The translations under genes were made by a program, and so were the position numbers. Under the pieces are notes generated by a model. That model was not told the DNA's origin. It worked only from the letters and a program-made list of their open reading frames with translations, and did no database searches. A stretch of 10,829 nucleotides of DNA, from positions 1-10,829 of the forward strand of contig JAUNAE010000095.1 of the NCBI GenBank assembly GCA_030527765.1, written 5' to 3'. The DNA is from Eubacteriales bacterium (GTDB lineage: Bacteria; Bacillota_A; Clostridia; Lachnospirales; Lachnospiraceae). How positions within the stretch are numbered: the first letter of the stretch is position 1; each line of letters begins with the position of its first letter. Of the stretch, positions 7,328 through 10,829 are shown piece after piece.

Positions 7328-8187
7328 GTCACTGTCACCCCTTTTCTGTATTTCTCATTCAATATCTTCGGAACACAGCACTCCCAGTTTATTCTGTGGT
7401 GTACTCTCTTATGCTTGCTGTACATCATGCTGACCTTGATACAACTCGGCATAGACATTACAGAATAAAAGGTCTTTACATATGTCCCCGTCTCTTTATA
7501 TACGTCCGTCATTCCTCCATCCAGGGACTGCGTAGGTATCTGAATAACACACATGGCACATAGCGTGAAGAACAATTCTCCTCTGCTCCCCAGTGTGGTA
7601 TATGTCGTAACGTCCTCATTCATCGTCCCTCGGAACTCTATCGGTTTGTCCGTCCTGCAGAACAGGCTGTTCATTGCTTTTCTGAGAAGCCCCTTTTTAA
7701 AATTGCCACCTTCCAGACCTCCAACGAAATCACCACCCTGCGTAAACGCTACTGTCGCTGCCTTGGACTGATCCAGAAATCTGATCATATCCTCAAACAG
7801 GCGGTCCATCTCTCTGGCTGGCTTTGCGGATAATTTCCGCTTGTTCTGATACCGAAAATCGATCTCTTTGTAATCATCATCCAGCATCAGGAAATATGTC
7901 AGCCCTAACTCTTTTGCAATGCGGAAGCTCTCATTTCTTGCATAGATTATTGCAGCGTGCTCATTGAAATTATCCATGGTGTCAGCTCTGTCATATGCCG
8001 CCTGTTTATCAAATACGATAACGTGATTCTCTCAGAAATTCTTTCTATACAGGTCTGCGGTTTCGTCCTCATCATCAATGATCATGAACCACTTTCCTGT
8101 ATATCCTCCTCGTTTCAGGGCTTTCATCGTCACCACATTATCGGCACGACCATGAGTCAGGATAAAAACCGCAAAATCATCACGCAT
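7324..8187 (-). pseudogene. Second GT-A-type glycosyltransferase-like gene, interrupted by an in-frame TGA
   Basis: Read from ATG 8187, this is a 287-codon frame with one internal stop, TGA at 8034-8032 (codon 52), after ...LYRKNF. The start has GGAGG 7 nt upstream and overlaps the preceding paralogue by 8 nt. The N-terminal part (FAVFILTHGRADNV, MIIDDEDE) is the Rossmann-like nucleotide-sugar half. After the stop, IYARNESFRIAKELG and YFLMLDDDYKE supply the DDD metal/sugar-nucleotide motif, followed by GDFVGG, MNEDVTTY and the closing PKILNEKYRK. All these blocks match the gene upstream, so the two are tandem paralogues. The likeness is to the TET-associated glycosyltransferase (TAGT) type of phage enzyme, an assignment by pattern only. 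The part downstream of the stop could be translated from ATG 7977, but no good ribosome site precedes it and it would lack the N-terminal fold. Mutation, recoding or sequence error are all possible. Confidence 0.7.
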
Positions 8188-9036
8188 CTGGTTTCCTCCA
8201 TTTCTCGTTCAGGATTTTCGGAATAAGCTGTGCTTTTCTTATCTCCATCTTGAAATCGTCTCCCTGTTTCTTCACAATCCGTGTTGCATCTGGCCTGTTT
8301 AACACGCAGAAGAAATTATTAACGTACTCATTAGACTGGCTGTACAACTCTGAGCACCCCCCGTCTGACCGTTTTTCTTCTCTTTTGCATGATGAGCAAC
8401 CGCCATAAAGGAAAATGCAATTTCGCCCCTCTGATATCCTTCATTCGGGGTAGCCATATCTTCATATACGATGCTTTTGTATCTATACGGGCTGTCTGTT
8501 CGATAACAGCAAAACTTCACGATATTGTATTTTATTCCGTTCAGAACATCGTTATTAACGCCACCCATAAACCGCCCATCGGTAGGAAGGGCTATCGCTT
8601 TTATCTGCTCTGCTTTCTCCAGCCATTCAACAATTCCGTCAATAATCCGTTCGGAACGTTTCACCCTCTTGGTGATCAGCTTCTTGCGTGTCATTTCAGG
8701 AATTTTATACATCAGTGATTGCAGATCATCGTCAAGCGTGAAGAAATACTTGAACCCCTTTTCTCTGGCAAGATCTGCACACGCATTACGTGCATATACT
8801 GCCCCTTTGAGATTTTTCTGGTTTGTAAACGTGTCCGTGGTTTTCCAATACTGTTCCTTGGAAAACACAAGAACCATGTCTTTGTATTTTTCTTTGTACA
8901 ATTCCAGCTCCGGGTCTTGATCGTCCACCACAAGGAAAATCTTTCCGCTGTACTGTGTTTTTCTCAGCATATTCAGGGTCAGCTGTTCATTGGCTCTTGC
9001 ATGGGTGATTATGAAAACGACTGTATCATCCCTCAT
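8180..9036 (-). pseudogene. First GT-A-type glycosyltransferase-like gene, with a -1 frame change at a G6 run
   Basis: Starts at ATG 9036 (GGAGG 9 nt upstream), overlapping the ParB gene by 11 nt. Read straight, it gives 245 residues ending at 8299 with an unrelated tail after residue 227. Switching to the -1 frame at the G run (8362-8357) restores about 58 further residues (from GCSELYSQSNEYVNN to PKILNEKWRKPDA) that match the end of the next gene (PKILNEKYRK), ending at TGA 8182-8180, for about 285 residues. Visible blocks: VVFIITHARANEQ (7-18), LVVDDQD (35-41), YARNACADLA (81-90), FTLDDDLQ (99-106, DxD-type metal site), GRFMGG (154-159), YEDMATPNEGY (191-201). This is a cytoplasmic GT-A-like fold resembling phage TAGT enzymes that glycosylate modified DNA bases; the substrate is inference. 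The disruption may be decay, phase variation, ribosomal slippage or sequence error. Confidence 0.7.
8356..8362 (-). other. G GGG GGT slippery heptamer / homopolymer at the frame change
   Basis: In the zero frame the codons are ACG GGG GGT GCT. The seven bases G GGG GGT fit the X XXY YYZ rule for -1 ribosomal slippage, and slippage there yields ...Q T G G C S E L Y, exactly the frame that restores homology to the paralogue. Equally, one missing G in a G7 run would explain the same break. I did not find a convincing strong stem-loop just downstream by eye. Confidence 0.5.
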
Positions 9037-9781
9037 CGTCCTCGCCCTCCATAATGTCCAACACATCCCCGAACAGTGATGCATACCCATTTGCAATCGC
9101 ATTATCTATGTCAATAATCACGAGTGCGGATTTCTCCATCAGTCGCTGCATCTGCGGCGTGGCGTGTGCATAATATTCTGCGATATTCCGATAATTGAAT
9201 ACGTTATGCCTTCCGGCAGCTAATTTCAGGAACCTTCTTTCGTTTTCCGTGATTCCGTCCGCTTTCTCAATCTCTTCGATCAGCTCCTGTGTCTTTTCTT
9301 CATCCAGACACTCAGTCAGCTCCGGGCATTCTCCTGTGATCTCATACTGTGGAATATTGGACTTCATCGTGTAGGTATCATCCTGAATCGGTTCCCCTTC
9401 TTCGTCCTCATCTTCTCCAAAACCGAACAGACTCATATCCAGATCAAAAATCTGCTGTAATTCTTCCTGCAACAGTTCCTCATCCCATGTGGCTATTTCG
9501 GCTGTCTTATTATGAACCAGTCGGAACGCTCTGATCTGCTCCTCTGTCATATCCCCAACAACTACGCACGGGATTTCTTCGATGCCCAGCTCCTTGGCTG
9601 CCTTTAATCTCGTATGCCCTGCCACAATCACATTATCCGATGTGATGATGAACGGATCTCTAATGCCAAACTCGGTGAAACTTTCCTTTACCGATGCCAC
9701 CGCCTCGTCATTATTTCTCGGATTCTTTTCATACGGTATCAGTTCTTCCGTTTTCCTGAATACTACTTCCATCTTCGCCAT
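9026..9781 (-). CDS. ParB N-terminal-domain protein
   Basis: A 251-residue protein. Residues 8-95 are a ParB/sulfiredoxin-fold domain: LIPYEKNPRNND, FGIRDPFIITSDNVIVAGHTRLKAAKELG (about 38-66, with the GHTR nucleotide-binding box) and EEIPCVVVGDMTEEQIRAFRLVHNK. An acidic linker (FGEDEDEEGE, 121-130) leads to a second domain at about 145-235 (ERRFLKLAAGRHNVFNYRNIAEYYAHA, MEKSALVIIDIDNAI), a unit often seen in phage ParB proteins beside DNA-modification genes. No helix-turn-helix of the plasmid-partition kind is evident, so a nuclease, NTPase or DNA-modification role is likelier than segregation. The start ATG at 9781 has GAAGGAGG 8 nt upstream; upstream in-frame starts lie in the terminator hairpin region. 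It is the first gene of the cassette and overlaps the next gene by 11 nt. Confidence 0.85.
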   Translation of the reverse strand: MAKMEVVFRKTEELIPYEKNPRNNDEAVASVKESFTEFGIRDPFIITSDNVIVAGHTRLKAAKELGIEEIPCVVVGDMTEEQIRAFRLVHNKTAEIATWDEELLQEELQQIFDLDMSLFGFGEDEDEEGEPIQDDTYTMKSNIPQYEITGECPELTECLDEEKTQELIEEIEKADGITENERRFLKLAAGRHNVFNYRNIAEYYAHATPQMQRLMEKSALVIIDIDNAIANGYASLFGDVLDIMEGEDDEG

Positions 9782-9810
9782 GCCGCTTGTCCTCCTTCTC
9801 ATTCTCAACA

Positions 9811-9838
9811 TAAAAAGGACCATGCGTCTGCATAGTCC
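9811..9838 (-). terminator. Second intrinsic terminator in the leader, just before the ParB gene
   Basis: On the minus strand GGACTATGC and GCATGGTCC form a 9-bp stem (one G-U pair) with loop AGAC, followed directly by TTTTTATG. It ends only about 30 nt before the ParB start codon. Form and size match the terminator at 1048-1021. Confidence 0.75.
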
Positions 9839-9877
9839 TCATTCTCTTGGTTTTTCTTCGGTTGTCTTTACTCTTTC

Positions 9878-9908
9878 AAAAAGCCCCAGCTTTGGGGAAG
9901 CTGAGGCT
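9878..9908 (-). terminator. First intrinsic terminator in the leader
   Basis: On the minus strand AGCCTCAGCTT and AAGCTGGGGCT form an 11-bp stem with one G-U pair and a CCCCA loop, followed by TTTTT. It lies about 180 nt after the regulator gene stop codon and 40 nt before the next terminator. Confidence 0.8.
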
Positions 9909-10009
9909 GAATGAGAAAGAATCGGCACAACTCGTAGCCGACAACAGGCAATCACAAGGGCATGTTTTGTTCTTGCTTGTTGCAGTTTACACTGTATCAC
10001 TGTGCCGAG

Positions 10010-10096
10010 GTGTCATTCTAGTGGCATTTAGTGTCATTTTGCGTCATTTTGCGTCATTTAGTGAACAAACCATGAAAAAAGGTGTCATTTAGTGAA
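10010..10096 (-). repeat. Tandem 10-bp AAATGACRCW repeat array, a candidate late-operator
   Basis: Read on the minus strand after GTTCACT (10066-10060), the units are AAATGACGCA, AAATGACGCA, AAATGACACT, AAATGCCACT and the related GAATGACACC, running to 10010 with a period close to one helical turn. A separate copy, GTTCACTAAATGACACC, lies 30 bp upstream at 10096-10080, where it forms the stop codon region of the regulator gene. GTTCACTAAATGAC occurs twice. Same-face 10-bp spacing suggests cooperative protein binding. The natural candidate is the adjacent regulator, but that is inference. Confidence 0.7.
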
Positions 10097-10550
10097 CTGC
10101 TCCACTCTTCTCGACCTCATTCTTGAGCATTTCCTTATACACTTCTTGGAATTCCAGCAACGCCAAACCGTGCATTTTCAGGATATGCCTAACCGAATAC
10201 TGATCTTCGAACCCGTTTTCTGCGATTTCCTCCCATGTCATAAAATGAATGTACCGACAATTCAATACCGTCATATACTTGTCTGTCCGTATTCTGTTGA
10301 TTTCCCCAGATACCTTCAATTTGAACAGCATCAATTCTGCAATCTGATCATCGATCTCTCGCTCCATCTCATCCATGCGTCCGTACAGCGCGCCCAGCTT
10401 GTCATAATTTCTGCTGCTCTGTACTCTTTCCCCCATCTGACTGCCGCCTAATGAATACATCATTTCTTTGATACTGTCTTTATCTCTGCGAAGGTTTTTG
10501 ATCCGTGCTTCTTTGCTCTTTACCTGCCCCAGGTACTCTTTTGCATTCAT
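10089..10550 (-). CDS. Sigma-region-4-like late transcription regulator (ArpU/RinA/DUF1492 type)
   Basis: A 153-residue basic cytoplasmic protein. The N-terminal two thirds form a charged coiled-coil-like helix (KEYLGQVKSKEARIKNLRR; MDEMEREIDDQIAEL, about 59-73). The C terminus holds a helix-turn-helix resembling sigma-70 region 4: VLNCRYIHFMTWEEIAENG and the recognition-helix portion YSVRHILKMHGLALLEF (about 95-134). Proteins of this design occur in Gram-positive phages just before the terminase genes and switch on late transcription. The start ATG at 10550 was chosen because GGGAGGGG lies 9 nt upstream; the longer frame from 10604 has no such site. The gene ends inside a repeat unit of the array it may bind. 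It is separated from the mazG-like gene by a hairpin region. Confidence 0.8.
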   Translation of the reverse strand: MNAKEYLGQVKSKEARIKNLRRDKDSIKEMMYSLGGSQMGERVQSSRNYDKLGALYGRMDEMEREIDDQIAELMLFKLKVSGEINRIRTDKYMTVLNCRYIHFMTWEEIAENGFEDQYSVRHILKMHGLALLEFQEVYKEMLKNEVEKSGAVH

Positions 10551-10593
10551 CCAGCCAGCCCCTCCCAAATCTTTGACATTTTCTCGCCCTCGA

Positions 10594-10599
10594 ATTATA
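10594..10599 (-). promoter_or_regulatory. Possible -10 element for the late regulator gene
   Basis: A perfect TATAAT on the minus strand lies about 44 nt upstream of the regulator ATG. No good -35 hexamer is present at 16-18 nt spacing, so this would need an activator, or the match may be chance. Confidence 0.3.
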
Positions 10600-10615
10600 A
10601 TCAAGGTTAGTGCGT

Positions 10616-10657
10616 GCGAGTCTTTGCCAGTATGATCTGGCGGGGGCTTGCTTTTTT
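10616..10657 (+). terminator. Plus-strand-specific 15-bp hairpin with T6 run
   Basis: On the plus strand the arms 10616-10630 and 10637-10651 pair at all 15 positions, five of them G-U, around a TATGAT loop, and TTTTTT follows at once. In minus-strand RNA the same five positions become A-C mismatches and no T-run follows in the right place. This looks like an intrinsic terminator for plus-strand transcription, opposite to every gene in the window. Confidence 0.6.
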
Positions 10658-10659
10658 AT

Positions 10660-10829
10660 TTAGATGTCCCCTGGTTTTCTGTGTAGGGATCTTTCTGCTG
10701 TAAATCCTTCCGGAAATCTTTCTTTGAGCTTATCAATATTCATCTGAGCAATATCTCCCAGATTCCATCCGTGGGCTGTGCAATACTCCGCAATCATCCA
10801 CAGCAGATCTCCGGTCTCTTTCTTAGCAT
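10660..10829 (-). CDS. MazG-like nucleotide pyrophosphohydrolase, C-terminal part
   Basis: Only the last 55 codons are visible; the 5' end is beyond the window. The segment reads KKETGDLLWMIAEYC, then a helix, then MNIDKLKERFPEGF and a short charged tail (RSLHRKPGDI). The ExxD pair of KETGD and the closing helix with KLKERFPEGF are characteristic of the all-alpha MazG-like fold, whose members hydrolyse (d)NTPs to monophosphates and pyrophosphate using magnesium held by acidic residues. Phages often carry one, and a role in adjusting nucleotide pools, possibly including modified nucleotides, is plausible. It lies at the end of the preceding gene block, upstream of the late regulator. Too little is visible to judge whether the enzyme is complete. 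Confidence 0.75.
   Translation of the reverse strand, partial: AKKETGDLLWMIAEYCTAHGWNLGDIAQMNIDKLKERFPEGFTAERSLHRKPGDI

Larger units (their letters stand above)
9782..10088 (-). promoter_or_regulatory. Roughly 300-bp leader between the late regulator and the ParB cassette
   Basis: No convincing protein gene lies here. In transcription order it holds the tandem 10-bp repeat array, a stretch of about 100 bp with a small inverted repeat (TCGGC...GCCGA, 9951-9932), then two consecutive intrinsic terminators, then the ParB ribosome site. I see no clear -35/-10 pair after the second terminator. Transcripts for the ParB cassette and probably the head genes would therefore arise at or before the array and pass both terminators. 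Confidence 0.45.

Noticed and set aside
8032..8034. TGA in the second glycosyltransferase read as selenocysteine
   Set aside because: The only hairpin just downstream is a weak 5-bp stem (TTATC/GATAA), and the first copy has a lysine/aspartate region rather than cysteine at the aligned place.
9026..9781. Plasmid or chromosome partition ParB
   Set aside because: There is no partner ParA, no parS-like palindromes and no partition-type helix-turn-helix, and the gene sits in a late phage operon.
9839..10000. Minus-strand frame of 53 codons from GTG in the leader
   Set aside because: It has no ribosome binding site and its second half is built from the terminator hairpin at 9908-9878. Its openness is more simply chance in a structured leader, though conservation in relatives would reopen the question.
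9900..10010. tRNA gene in the leader
   Set aside because: Inverted repeats are present, but no cloverleaf with T-arm GTTCRA and acceptor pairing could be built on either strand.
10010..10096. CRISPR array
   Set aside because: The repeats are about 10 bp and contiguous with no unique spacers, and no cas genes are present.

Overview
The window is part of the late region of a tailed prophage or temperate phage. The host is probably a low-to-mid GC Clostridia bacterium, plausibly Lachnospiraceae. Reasons: PBSX/Mu-like head genes, AGGAGG-type ribosome binding sites before almost every gene, an ArpU/RinA-like late regulator, and tightly packed overlapping genes. Every gene I can support lies on the minus strand, so transcription runs from high to low coordinates. 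The genus assignment is inference.

Layout in transcription order: (1) the 3' end of a MazG-like nucleotide pyrophosphohydrolase (10829-10660). (2) A hairpin that pairs perfectly only as plus-strand RNA. (3) A small sigma-region-4-like late regulator (10550-10089). (4) A leader of about 300 bp with a 10-bp tandem repeat array (10096-10010) followed by two intrinsic terminators (9908-9878 and 9838-9811). (5) A translationally coupled cassette: a ParB-domain protein, two paralogous GT-A-type glycosyltransferase-like genes, and a radical SAM protein with extra C-terminal cysteines (9781-6368). (6) The packaging and head module: small terminase, large terminase, portal, and a MuF head protein carrying a C-terminal EndoU-type RNase toxin domain, followed by an overlapping putative immunity gene (6321-1051). 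(7) Two more hairpins, then the start of an XkdF-like prohead protease that runs out of the window (909-1).

The most unusual part is the cassette between the late regulator and the terminase. The order ParB, glycosyltransferase, glycosyltransferase, radical SAM resembles phage DNA-base hypermodification islands, although no base hydroxylase or methylase is in view. Both glycosyltransferase copies are interrupted as read. The first has a -1 frame change at a G6 run that is also a classical slippery heptamer (G GGG GGT). The second has an in-frame TGA at codon 52. Joining the reading frames gives two full-length paralogues of about 285 and 287 residues that align end to end. This points to recent decay, homopolymer phase variation, recoding or sequence error.

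A second point of interest is the MuF-EndoU fusion with its neighbouring immunity gene, a phage-borne polymorphic toxin pair. A third is the leader, where any transcript starting upstream must pass two strong terminators with no evident promoter after them. That suggests attenuation or antitermination control of the cassette and head genes.
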